A stretch of DNA of 64,000 nucleotides from Linanthus parryae (Eukaryota; Streptophyta; Magnoliopsida; Ericales; Polemoniaceae), in assembly GCA_023055425.1 (NCBI GenBank), contig JALGPY010000007.1, forward strand, positions 85,275,136 through 85,339,135, written 5' to 3'. Positions within the stretch are counted from its first letter, which is position 1, and each line of letters opens with the position of its first letter. The position numbers and the translations under genes are program-made. Below, piece after piece: positions 38,301-47,006 of this stretch. The notes beneath the pieces are model-generated. The model was not told where the DNA came from. It made no database searches and saw only the letters and a list, made by a program, of their open reading frames with translations.

Positions 38301-41300
38301 TGCTAGAGACCGCTCCATATTAGCAAATTGTTGCTACCAACTAGATATAACATATGGGGTCACACGCCCAATAGGGTTGAACTAGATTTGGGAATTAATC
38401 AATACGACTAATTAATTAGAAGGATCACTTTGCAACACCTTTCAAACTTAGTAGGACTAATATGCAAGGAAGGGACTAATCCGAACTCATGTAGGATTAG
38501 GAAGGGCCTTTAGGTAGTTGACAAGGAGTTGTTGGACTATATAAAGGATGCTCCTAGCTTCCTTCCCACACTAATGCTCATAACATAAGTTGAGTTGGAA
38601 GGAAACAAAGGAGAGAGAGCAAGACCACTAGAGGCCGACCACCCCTAGTGTCCGCCCCCTACCCGTCGGCCATAGAGAGAGGCCGAAGCCCTCTCTTTGA
38701 TCCTCGTTGCGTGATTTCTTCTTCCTCTTCCTCCGGTCCAAGCTAACACTAAAGAGTAGGAAGATATAGACATCAACCCTAGGCGTGGATCAATCGTAGA
38801 GACCTGACACAATTCACGTTACAAGTCATCACAGGAGATCTCTAAGGTGTGTTACTTGTTTCTTCCTTTACTATCGTTATGATTCTCTTCCCGCGATCCT
38901 TGGAGGATCTTGAATGGATAATTTCTTTCTTATGGCGCGTATCCATGGTCAAAACCCTACATGAGGCGGAGTACGTTGATCTAACGGAAGCACAAAGAGG
39001 CAATATGGCTGAAAAAAATGGTCAATGATATAGGACTACTTCAAGATCAAGCGATAGGCAACTGTGATAGTCTGAGTGCAATTTTCTTGACTAAGGACAT
39101 GGTTCATCATGAAAGGACCAAGCTTATCGATGTCAGGTATCATTTTCTAAGAAACGGGAGAAGGATAAAGGTTAAGAAGGTGGGGACAGCTGACAACCCC
39201 GCTGATATATTCACGAAGCATGTTTCGGAGAGCAAATTCAAGCATTTTCTGGAATTGCTCAAAATCTTGAAGCCCGTGAGGCCCTTCAGGGTCATGTCAG
39301 ACTCGGTGGGGGTCCAGTGAGTCTCTGTGACGGGAGACATTGGGTGCGGAGGAGGCAAGCTTTATTTGTGAGAAGAGGAGATGTTATTGCTGAATGAGAG
39401 AATTCAAGTCAAATATTTGTTGGATTTGTACCTTGAATAGTTGAAGAAATCACCGAGAGCAACAACAGGGACCAAAGGAACCAAGATGGAGAGAAAAGTA
39501 TTGAGAAGTCCCACATCGGACATTCAAGAAGAAGAAAAAGTAATTAATAAGTTTCTTGGGCTACTCCCCTCATTGCCAATCGGTTTTGAGGTGGAACCCC
39601 AGCACTCTTAACATGGTATCAGAGCCAGGTTCCACACACGTGAATGGTCTAACAAACCACGTGCTCACCTCCACCCGTAGACAAAATGATCCACGTGTAG
39701 GCCAAAGAATGCCACACGTGAGGGGGCGTGTTGAGAAGTCCCACATCGGACATTCAAAGAGAAGAATAATAACTAATAAGTGTCTTGGGCTACTCCCCTC
39801 ATTGCAATTGGTTTTGAGGTGGAACCCCATGGATTCTTACATGGTGTCAGAGCCAAAGAATGCTACACGTGAGGGGGCGTGTTGAGAAGTCCAACATCGG
39901 ACATTCAAGAAGAAGAAACATAATTAATAAGTTTCTTGGGCTACTCCCTCATAGCCAATTGATTTTGAGGTACAACCGCTTAGATTCTTACATGGTATCA
40001 GAGCCAGGTTCCACACACGTGAATGGTCTAATAACCCACGTGCTCACTGCCAACCGCAAACAAAAAGATCCACGTGTATGCCAAAGAATGTCGCACGTGA
40101 GGGAAGGTGTTTAGAAGTCCTACATCGTACATTCAAGAAGAACAAAAAAGAATTAATAAGTGTTATGTGCTACTCCCCTCATTGCCAATTAGTTTTCAGG
40201 TGGAACCCCATGGATCTTTACATGGTATCAGAGCTTGATTCCACACACGTGAATGGTCTAAGAACCCACGTGCTCGGCTCACCGCCACCCGCAGACAAAA
40301 GATCCATGTGTAGGCCAAAAAATGACACACGTGAGGGGGCGTGTTGAGAAGTCCCACATCGGACATTCAAGAAGAAGAAAAATAATTAATAAGTTTCTTG
40401 TGCTACTCCCCTCATTGTCAATTGGTTTTGAGGTGGAACCCCATGAATTCTTACAAAAAGAACCAAGGAGAGGTGTTTCAAACTTGAAGGGGAGGTCGCA
40501 CGACCTGGAGGAAGAATGCTGAAACTCCCAGGATGTTTTCAGAGGTCGCACGACCTGAGTTGAGGTCGTACGACCTGGGAAGCTCGAGGTCGCACGACCT
40601 GGTCGCGGAATGGCATTTTTGGAAATGTTTCCTAATCCATCTTGGAAGGCTCTAGGTCGGTTCTAAACACTATAAAAGAACCCCTAAGTGTTTAGGACGT
40701 GTGTGGATTGTATTAGGCTTGTTCCTCTTGATAAATAAATGTATTTTTTTGCCGTGGATGTAGTTAGCTCGATTGGGGCTAGCATACCACGTAAACTTGA
40801 TGTTTTGTCGTTTCTTTCATCGTTCGTGAGACGTGAGTGTCATAATAATTTGAAAACGTGAACCCAAGTCCAATCTAACCCATCTTCCTGGACAACACTC
40901 AAACTCAAGCCCGACCCATTTGAAAAATCTCTAAACCCACACCCAACCCATGGGCTAAAGGTTTTGAATACTCTCATCTCTTTCACAATCAGAAGTTGAG
41001 GAATGAATCAGACCCTATATGACTTGACATGAGAGAGCAAATGTTGTTGGATTTAATAATTCTCACGTGGGGGTGTTTTTGAATAAATCTATGCAACCTT
41101 TTTCACATTACCGAAAGAATACCAACAACCAATTACAAACGAATAAAGCACCTACATCCAGATACCAAGTAAATCATGATTTGTTTGGTAGGAGGGGAGC
41201 ATCACTCTTCGCAAACAGCCGACACAATTTTGGGAGTCAGGTGAGGTAGTAAGAAAACTTCTTTATGGTCATGGGTCGTTTACATGACCTGTTTTGAATG

Positions 41301-42366
41301 TCACAAGCCACTTGTTACTTGATTCATCTGGTTGTATTTATAATTGCTCGCGTAAAAAAAAATCTTCTTTAGCTAGCTAGATGACAATAGCTTTGCGTAT
41401 TGACCATGAAATCCTTCATTTTTTACTTCTCTTTCTTATGATCATTCTGTCCAGCAAAACATTTAGAAAGCTTGTTCAATGTATCTAACATAAAAAGTGA
41501 ATGGCTCGCGTAAAAATAGATCATCTTTAGCTAGATGACATTAGTTTTGCGCATTAACCATAAAATCCTCATTTTTTACTTCTTTTTGTTATGATCATTC
41601 TATCCCGCAAAACATTTAGAAACTTATTTAATCTATCTAACGTGAAAAGTAAGTTGAAATGAAAGTGTAATTTGCAATTACGTTTTTTTTTAAAAAGCGT
41701 ATTATCTTCCGATTTCCATATAAATGCTATTTGAAGTCAATCTACACCAATTTCCATAAAAAAAATATTGTTATGCTGCTTGCTCATTGGCATCCCTATT
41801 CGAATTCATATTTTGCATAAAAACGCGCAATTGTAACTAATTTATTCAAATATGCGTGAAAATTCATTGTGACGGAACGATATTTACCTGATGGATTTCG
41901 GGAGGCTAGGCCACTTATTCTGGTCCCTTACCGATTCCGGGAAATAGTGAAGAAAAAAGTAGTCTCCCCAATCCAACTTCGACCCCTTCCCCACTCCCAA
42001 ACGGCTCCCGTACCCCTCGTATGTCGCCGGAGAGTTGGCGTAAACTTGCTTCTCCTCCAAGGGAAGCTGAAAGAACTCGCGCCAACTGCAGCGCATTTGT
42101 TCCATTAGCTGGTGGCTAACCCCATGGTTCACCACCTGAAAGAAACCCCACTCGCGACACGCCTTTGATATTTCTTCCATCACCTTCTTCTCCGACAGCT
42201 CGGATAGATCAACAATGGGTATGTTGATGTCTCCTTGTAGGGTTGAACCGAAACAAGGACGGTCTGAGAGGGGCTTTATGTAACATTCGGGGATAGTGCG
42301 GATGCCGCTCTCGGAGAGAGATTGGACGCGGACGATTGGCTCTGGCCATGCTTGTAAGAGCTTCAT
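23091..42366 (-). CDS. Jasmonate-oxidase-type 2-oxoglutarate/Fe(II) dioxygenase with two giant introns
   Basis: The protein belongs to the plant DOXC dioxygenases and looks closest to the jasmonate-induced oxygenases (JOX, At5g05600 type), which hydroxylate jasmonic acid in the cytosol using 2-oxoglutarate, O2 and Fe(II). Exons on the minus strand: 42366-41888, 27288-26964 and 23342-23091; junction phases 2 and 0 fit, giving 351 residues and TAG, a normal family length. The N-terminus has the family phrase WPEPIVRVQSLSESG, which supports the chosen ATG. The iron ligands His223, Asp225 (SSHSDPGG) and His280 (SVEHRV) and the 2-oxoglutarate site Arg290-x-Ser292 are all present. Intron 1 is 14.6 kb and intron 2 is 3.6 kb, both filled with transposons, yet the frame is intact. 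The exact substrate is inferred from family resemblance; other DOXC oxygenases are possible. Confidence 0.88.
23650..23918. mobile_element. Stowaway-like MITE, copy 2 (dioxygenase intron 2)
   Basis: An element of about 269 bp bounded by TA. Inverted ends share TTCTCTCTCTATCTTCCA; subterminal CCGGGTCACTTTG near 23700 is mirrored by CAAAGTGACCCGG near 23854. The centre holds GAGTAGAGTAAAGTTTACTC, a palindromic core shared with the copy at 7168. Non-coding. Confidence 0.8.
24391..24855 (-). repeat. 3' LTR of the gag-only element
   Basis: Downstream LTR, 465 bp, preceded on the minus strand by a short purine-rich tract. Confidence 0.9.
24856..25245 (-). other. Non-gag 3' part of the gag-only element interior
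   Basis: About 390 bp between the gag stop and the 3' LTR. It is GC-richer than the surroundings, rich in CCAGA/GCGCC words, and has open frames in several registers without any recognised domain. It could be a captured sequence or a pol remnant too decayed to see. Confidence 0.5.
25246..26016 (-). pseudogene. Copia-type gag of the gag-only element, one in-frame stop
   Basis: Starts MSGTMKIEKFSGRNSFSLWQ, typical of the N-terminus of plant Copia gag. A single TAG at 25753-25755 interrupts the frame just after ASALWVKLE. The same frame then continues for about 168 codons (LRMSEGTQISDHLDVLN, then QLVLLPPSYEGFVQSF) to 25246. A zinc-knuckle-like segment CAYYKEKSHWKREC lacks the expected second cysteine. 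The reading frame is otherwise long, so the decay is recent. No pol domain follows. Confidence 0.8.
26063..26528 (-). repeat. 5' LTR of the gag-only element
   Basis: Upstream LTR in the element's minus orientation, 466 bp. It differs from the 3' LTR by scattered substitutions and one A-run indel. Confidence 0.9.
26964..27288 (-). CDS. Dioxygenase exon 2 (catalytic core, HxD)
   Basis: Residues 160-268. The acceptor is ttgtccttgtag|GGAAGTG. It contains ACLRVNYYPKCPQPDLTLGL followed by SSHSDPGG (first two iron ligands) and ends NIGDQIQ|gtcgat, the usual place for the second intron in these genes. Confidence 0.93.
27897..28200 (+). repeat. Truncated 5' LTR of element A
   Basis: About 300 bp starting TGTTGAATTTTTTCC that align with the start of the 3' LTR at 39418. 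Similarity stops after GGTCGGTTCTAA, where sequence leading into pol begins. This marks a deletion of the rest of the LTR, primer site, gag and protease. Confidence 0.8.
28285..30627 (+). pseudogene. Decayed pol of element A (GAG-pre-integrase to RNase H)
   Basis: Copia pol order is recognisable in broken frames: a GAG-pre-integrase trace (MQELHKDGYF) near 28300, integrase remnants to about 28750, then reverse transcriptase segments at 29344-29535, 29590-29772 and 29935-30246 (LVLYVDDILIATLD carries the YVDD catalytic motif). RNase H appears at 30364-30609. Many stops and frameshifts separate them. The coding remnant breaks at 30627, where element B begins. Confidence 0.85.
30628..32016 (+). 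repeat. 5' LTR of element B
   Basis: 1389 bp, TGTTGGAATAGATGC to CTTACA, followed directly by the primer-binding site. Contains the U3 palindrome-like GTAGCGTCAAACGCTAC near 31001. Confidence 0.88.
32017..33597 (+). other. Untranslated leader of element B
   Basis: 1.6 kb between the primer site and gag with no coding sequence. It includes a GGCC-rich stretch near 32340-32390. The leaders of elements C and D have the same layout, so the long leader is a family trait. Confidence 0.75.
33598..37541 (+). pseudogene. Gag-pol of element B (interrupted)
   Basis: The order is gag (ATG at 33598), a CCHC zinc knuckle CHYCSQPGHWRRIC near 34350, protease with LLDTGCGSH near 34495, GAG-pre-integrase, integrase (GTPQCNGVSERRN near 35360), reverse transcriptase (LLYVDD near 36550) and RNase H ending in TAG near 37541. 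It is broken by stop codons, for example after SRNIISIS and SERRN, and by shifts in gag and reverse transcriptase. It is not functional. Confidence 0.9.
37548..38961 (+). repeat. 3' LTR of element B
   Basis: 1414 bp aligned to the 5' LTR with scattered differences. It ends CCCTACA. The host RNase H frame resumes immediately after it. Confidence 0.86.
38967..39320 (+). pseudogene. RNase H end of element A, after nested element B
   Basis: Continues the RNase H frame that is broken at 30627. The downstream sequence encodes the family tail TKDMVHHERTKLIDVRYHF and NPADIFTKHVSESKF, typical of Copia RNase H C-termini. The split confirms that element B jumped into this gene. Confidence 0.85.
39499..40455 (+). 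mobile_element. Tandem TRIM array: five LTRs, four internal domains
   Basis: Five copies of a ~113-115-bp LTR (39499-39613, 39729-39841, 39880-39992, 40108-40222, 40342-40455), each built as TGTTGAGAAGTCCCACATCG to TTCTTACA with variation. Between them are four internal domains that start at the primer site TGGTATCAGAGCC and end at a purine tract (GTGAGGGGGCG). The second internal domain is shortened to 38 bp. The whole array is flanked by one direct duplication AAAAG (39494-39498 and 40456-40460). It was thus one insertion or grew after one insertion. There is no coding sequence, as expected for terminal-repeat retrotransposons in miniature. Confidence 0.9.
40493..40600. repeat. Four AGGTCGNACGACCT palindromes in the LTR of element A
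   Basis: Copies at 40493-40506, 40543-40556, 40563-40576 (with TA in the centre, a perfect palindrome) and 40587-40600. The 5' LTR has one intact copy (27999-28012) and several eroded ones to about 28140. They lie upstream of the TATA-like word, where LTR enhancers sit. Confidence 0.85.
41346..41654. repeat. Tandem duplication of about 155 bp in dioxygenase intron 1
   Basis: Copy 1 (41346-41503) and copy 2 (41504 to about 41654) both begin GCTCGCGTAAAAA and share TTTAGCTAG, CATTTTTTACTTCT, TATGATCATTCT and GCAAAACATTTAGAAA. The copies are diverged, so the duplication is not recent. Confidence 0.85.
41888..42366 (-). CDS. Dioxygenase exon 1 (non-haem dioxygenase N-terminal domain)
   Basis: Encodes residues 1-159 plus two bases of codon 160. 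It includes IPIVDLSEL, ACREWGFFQVVNHGV and TYEGYGSRLGVGKGSKLDWGDY, the N-terminal domain (DIOX_N) signatures. The donor reads ATCAG|gtaaat. Confidence 0.93.
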
Positions 42367-42488
42367 TGTGTTTGAAAGTGGGATGAATGGAATGAGTTTT
42401 GGGTAGTAATGTAGCTGTCAAGCGTTGTGACTTGTTATAGAAAGTAGTGGTAGTTAGTAGGTGTCACAAGTGAAATGGACGTTTAATG

Positions 42489-42494
42489 AACGTG
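42489..42494. promoter_or_regulatory. AACGTG T/G-box upstream of the dioxygenase
   Basis: AACGTG lies 123-128 bp upstream of the dioxygenase ATG. This hexamer is a known MYC2-type bHLH target in jasmonate-responsive promoters, which would fit a jasmonate-induced oxygenase. A single hexamer is weak evidence. Confidence 0.35.
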
Positions 42495-42717
42495 TTATGC
42501 ATGGAATTTGTAATAGTATACGTTTAGTTGTATATGGCTTTATTATAAATGAAAAGAGAAATCATATGTGACACCGATTTTATTATTTATATTTTTTTAG
42601 AAAGAATTTAACACCGATTTTGTGTGTGGGGTTTCCAGCTGGTTCTAGGTTTCTAGGAGAAAAAGACTGACTGATTATGACAAATGATACTTCTTCCGTC
42701 CTTGCTATGATGAATGA

Positions 42718-42953
42718 TATCACTCCCTCCCATTTCTTCCTCCCCATCCTGAAACTCGTATCTGAGTTACTTTGATCATGTGATTTTGATAGCAAAATGA
42801 TGCGATGTTTCGATAATTTTTTCACCGTGTTATAGAGAAACTTTTACTCTACAGCAGCATAAAAAATTATCCAAAATTGCATAATTTTGTTAAAATGACC
42901 AGTGGATAGTGATAAAAATCAAATTGGGGAGGAAGAGGTGGGACAGAGTGGTA
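42718..42953. mobile_element. Stowaway-like MITE, copy 3 (upstream of the dioxygenase)
   Basis: About 236 bp bounded by TA, with inverted ends (left CACTCCCTCCC, then CTTCCTCCCCA; right reversed CACTCTGTCCC, then CTTCCTCCCCA). Subterminal GTTACTTTGATC and the internal AATTTTTT/ATGATGCGATG words match copies 1 and 2, though the central palindrome is eroded. It begins about 350 bp upstream of the dioxygenase ATG and so may lie in its promoter. Confidence 0.75.
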
Positions 42954-45900
42954 CTCCTTTTATCCTGCAATGTCCATATCGTTATATTTATTTGTTTTAA
43001 AATAGTTGTTCATTTACATTTTCGATGTCAAAAATAAAATAAAGTTCTAATACTTATTCATATTAAATGCACATAATCTTGTAAGAAACAATAACAAAAT
43101 AAATAGCACGTCAACACTTCTAGTGAGATTCATTAATTACATGTGTCCAAAAAAAAATTGTAGCATCAAAATTGGGTTGTGTTTGCGGGACGGTTGGAGT
43201 AGTGTATTTATGATTAATAAATTATTACGTGCACATAAACGGTGTATTGAAGCGGTGAAAAATAAAAATGAACATAGTAGTATCCCTCAAGGCATAGACT
43301 TCGATACATTTCTCGCCACGTGTCTTCTCTAGATAATTGAATGGGTTTGGTATGTTGATCAGTAGTTTTAAGTGTGCGCTAGTTGAGCGCGACATGTTTT
43401 TGCCTTAATTCTTTCTCTCCTTAGTCAACAATTAACTGAATATAATGAAATTTCTCAAAAAAACAACCGAATATAATGAAATGTACCACCGACAAAATTC
43501 AGTGCGAGACAAAGCTGCAGACACGGGAAGATTAGTTAGCAAAACAAGCTATCATAAGATTTTCGACCATATAGGAACTGAAAAAAAAACGACCATATAC
43601 ACTGACAAACTTATAGTAACAAATCATTAGTAGAAGGCTTTAAGCTCTAAAATACCAAAGTTTTAAAGTACCGTATTTTATTTTAGTTGCTCTTTTCGTC
43701 TTGCTAGTTCAATAAATGTAACATTAAATAGACGAAGCGCATTACCCACCCTTCATGGGTGGTAAAGTACAGTATCTTCAATCTTAACATATTGAAGTTA
43801 AACTCTAAATTATACACGTTAAATGTTAAGAGTATCTTCCAGATGAAGAAAACACTCTCTGCGAAGTTCTGCCGGAAACCTAGCCTCATGGATTGGGGAG
43901 ACCAATTGTTGATGAAACTAGTATGATTGGGAAAATCTTGATCGATGAACCCATCAAAACTTGCGTGATGAACAACTTATTCAGACGGTCTGGAATCAAG
44001 AGAATTTGGTGGGGATATGCGAGTTGAACGCGGATACCTTTATTTTGCACGAGGAGGTCTGTGGATTTTTGAAGGGAAATATTGTAGCTCAAGCCATGAA
44101 AAGTTTGCAATACCACAAAAGGTTTAGTTATTGAGTCTTCAATTTCTAAGTCCAAGTCTAGAATCTTCCGGTGCATCTTATTGAGGAAGACGCTGGAAGG
44201 AAAATAGTCCCCTCAATGGGAGAAGTACTCGACAATGATCCTCTTGTCAAACGCTAAGAGCGAACAAACTATGTTAGTACTCGGCAATGATCCTCTTGCC
44301 CTACCTAAACTCCCCATCAGTAAGCCAAACGATAGCGCTGACAACTCAACTGTTGACCAGTTGACTTCATCTCAGCCAAGCCTTTGTGCCTTCACATATC
44401 TGTTCTTATTTTGTAAACTCACCTATCAAGCTACCCCATACTTTTAAAATTCACGCGTTGTCCCTACAGATATATGAACAAAGTCCCTATATCAAAATTA
44501 GTCACTTGCACGTGTCCCTGTTGCATTGCGTAGCACCAAAAATGGTAACGTGCGGCTTTAGGACTTCTGCCGTAACAGCAACCCCCCTGGGTGAAATTTC
44601 CCACCAACTAATAGATTGAATGATGATTTCTGATTCATCGATGCTCTCTTTGATACGTTAGATATGTTAACTTTCCCTCAACGATCTTGATTTGATCTCA
44701 CCATCTGCGAAGGCCAACATTCTTAAGATATATAAAGTCCTTCTTCGATTCTTTTGGATTCTTTACCTTCATTAAGTGTTCTCCCCCATTTTCAAACTTC
44801 TCTGCAAACTCTAAATCCTTCAATATCCTATATGTTCATCATGTCTCAAGACACTCATGTTCACCAATCTAGACGTAGCAGAAGAACCCATTCCAATAGT
44901 GAGGTCACTAGTACTCCTTCCTCTTATGTGCCAGACCGGGAAGTATGGAGAATGACAAACCATAAGAGGACCAATTCTGGATCAATGCTCGCAACTTCTA
45001 ACCGAAAATTTTCTTTGACTCTCCTCGCTTTATGCATCTTTGGGAGCTCGCTATGCCAATCATGGTGGGGGTTACACTCTCTAAGTGTACTCGTAACTCG
45101 TGCAAGTGCACGAGATCGCAACTGATAGCGGTAAGTATTTTACCGGGTTATCGAACCCAAAGAACATTGTTAATTTAGTTCTAATTAAAAACTAAGTTAA
45201 GAAAGAAAAATATTGAGAAGAGTTTATTTTGTCGCTAAATTAACTAATTGGAATTAATATTTTTTGTATTTAATTGTTGAGATTATCAAGTGAAGAAGAA
45301 GACTAGGTCGCCTATGGAATCCCATTGGAAATTTAGAATTGACGGGCACTGCTTAAAATTCATAGGTCAAATTAATCTCATGCCCATGCTTAATCACTTG
45401 TGATGTCCTCTTGGTCTGGCACAAAATACATTACAGCGGTAAATACGTCACATCTCAGTCCGAAACATCTCCGACCACAATGTGCACATAGGTCACCACT
45501 ACGTTTTTTGCCTAGCCATAATGTTTCACCTCTCGGTCCTGCACAATATGGGGCTACCTCTTATCCTTCATACATGATCAAACTACTGCCTCTCGGGCAA
45601 TAACACTAAATTTGCTAACACGTGACGAATCCACACTCATATACAAATTTAGAACAGGGATGAAAAGATTAATAGAAACTTCATTAAGTTCATAATGAAC
45701 ATGAATCGAAGTCACAAATCCACCAAACTAACCACAAGACCGGCTTAAGCGTCAGGCAACTCATTTCCTTGCTTACGGCTGCAAATATGGGGGAGCACCA
45801 TTTTCTTAAAAAGAAAACTAGGGGTTTATTCATAAGTTTACATTAATTAGTACTTAATGTTATGTTAATATGCTGCATTTTCTTCTCTAATTTAGTGGTT

Positions 45901-46929
45901 TACTCCTTTCTTATCTCTATCTTGGAAATTTTCTCTATAAATTTTTGTCCAACGTTGTAATGATTATGATGATAAATACTTTCTCTAATAGTTTAGGAAT
46001 TCATAAATCACAATCCAGTTCTCCAAATTAATTATCAATTCTTTAGAGAAATCGTTCCCTCATAAGTCCAGAGAAATCATTCCCTTGGAATTTCAGAGAA
46101 ATTGCTCCCTTCGAGTTGGAGATTTGTGTTAACGAGCATATCTGAGCACTTAGGTATGTATAAAAGTTGAAATGTTTGTGTAAAAGATTGAAATGTTTGT
46201 GTATATGGACTGTATCTTGTCTTTATTTATTAGTTGAAAACTTAGTTTTTTTTTCTCTAAATTTTTATTCGTTAGATGTGGATTTGGATCCTCTCCAGCC
46301 CTTTTTTGTGCAGCCCCTCCAGTCCAATGATCGTGGCCATCCAAAAGTTTCAGTGGTTAAGATTGCAACACACCATCATTGGTTCACTACTCATGCTCAC
46401 ATCTAATCACACCCTCTCATGATCATCCCTTTCCTTCCTCTGCAACAGCTCTCTCTCTACCCAAACCCACATATGTTTCTCCAAGAAGAAACCCAACAAG
46501 TCGTCTCTGCCATTCATGTCTCAGATCCAAAAGAATAAACTTTATCAAGTTTGCTGTTATCGTTGATTTGTCGCAATTCTACAATATTTCAGTCTGTTGG
46601 AAATCATGAATCTCTCCGGACTTTACTGTTGCGATTCATCAAAGCGTCAAAATCTCGGGGGATTTTGTTAAAAGACCATTATGCACCTTTGTGGTGCATA
46701 TTAACCATGAGTTCAAAAAAATTGTGAGAAGTATCCACCAACTAATAATCATAAGTTAACTTTTGGTTTGTTATAGCTAGTGGGTCATATTTGATTTTTT
46801 TAAGGTTTTCTCAATGGGTAGTGGGTCTCACTTTAATTTTTTAAGGTTTTTCATGTGGCAAGAGAGGTCCTACCTACACTTTTTTTGGCATAATATTTTC
46901 TCCATTTTTTCCATGCATGCACGGGTCCA

Positions 46930-46930
<1 letters not shown>
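42954..46930. other. Gene-poor region upstream of the dioxygenase
   Basis: Contains only short open frames without recognised domains. Examples are 43886-44176 (minus) and 44754-45125 (plus, starting MDSLPSLSVLPHFQTSLQ). The sequence around 45090-45190 (gtgcaagtgcacgagatcgc, then ttatcgaacccaaagaac) resembles pieces of plant LTR elements, but no borders could be found. 46276-46420 is related in inverted form to 57400-57540. Confidence 0.55.
46276..46420. repeat. Dispersed repeat, partner of 57400-57540
   Basis: Contains GATTTGGATCCTCTCCAGCC followed by TTTTTTGTGCAGCCCCTCCAGTC. The reverse complement of 57400-57540 has the same order of words (GGATCCCCTCCAGTC, TTTTTTGGTGCAGCCCCTCCAGTC). It is a moderately diverged repeat of unknown class. 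Confidence 0.65.

Positions 46931-47003
<73 letters not shown>
46931..47003. repeat. (CT)n microsatellite
   Basis: About 70 bp of CT with one TTT interruption near 46948. Confidence 0.95.

Positions 47004-47006
<3 letters not shown>

Larger units (their letters stand above)
30628..38961 (+). mobile_element. Copia element B, nested in RNase H of element A
   Basis: An 8.3-kb element with LTRs 30628-32016 and 37548-38961 beginning TG and ending in CTTACA or CCCTACA. The flanks are GGAGG (30623-30627) and TGAGG (38962-38966), a 5-bp target duplication with one change. The primer site after the 5' LTR reads GTGATATCAGAGCC, a one-base departure from the usual initiator-Met complement. It carries gag, protease, integrase, reverse transcriptase and RNase H, broken by several stops and shifts. 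It is of the same family as C and D. Confidence 0.9.
27897..40847 (+). mobile_element. Old Copia element A, host of two later insertions
   Basis: An outer LTR retrotransposon on the plus strand. A truncated 5' LTR (27897 to about 28200) matches the 3' LTR (39418 to about 40847). ATTTG occurs at 27892-27896 and 40848-40852, a probable target duplication. The end at 40847 reads TA rather than CA, so that border is less certain. Pol remnants run from 28285 to 30627 and resume at 38967-39320. Primer site, gag and protease are missing between the LTR stub and the pol remnants. Element B (30628-38961) interrupts RNase H and a TRIM array (39499-40455) interrupts the 3' LTR. Confidence 0.8.
39418..40847 (+). 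repeat. 3' LTR of element A, split by a TRIM array
   Basis: Starts TGTTGGATTTGTACC and resumes after the array at 40456. The part at 40493-40600 has four near-palindromes AGGTCGNACGACCT. Downstream a TATA-like word (cactataaaag, near 40668) and transcribed-region-like sequence follow. Confidence 0.78.
27289..41887. other. Dioxygenase intron 1 (14.6 kb, nested retroelements)
   Basis: About 600 bp of plain intron (27289-27896, with an AAATT-type simple repeat near 27660-27700) precedes nested element A (27897 to about 40847). About 1 kb follows to the donor, including a tandem duplication. Without element A the intron would be roughly 1.6 kb. Confidence 0.88.

Noticed and set aside
39499..40455. 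Cassandra-type TRIM carrying a 5S rRNA promoter
   Set aside because: The CCACATCGG start and primer site fit TRIMs in general, but I see no 5S-like internal promoter in any of the five LTRs.
39556..40522. Several 80-110 codon ORFs with similar sequences
   Set aside because: They are translations of the repeated TRIM LTR and internal units, which are non-coding.
23091..42366. Dioxygenase exons as three separate pseudogene fragments
   Set aside because: Junction phases match, splice sites are good, catalytic residues are all present and the total length is normal, so one gene is the simpler reading.
43886..44176. 96-codon minus-strand ORF
   Set aside because: No recognised family, no regulatory context, and ordinary AT-rich surroundings. 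Probably chance.
44754..45125. 123-codon ORF starting MDSLPSLSV
   Set aside because: No family recognised. It runs into sequence that resembles LTR-element debris. Not supported as a gene.
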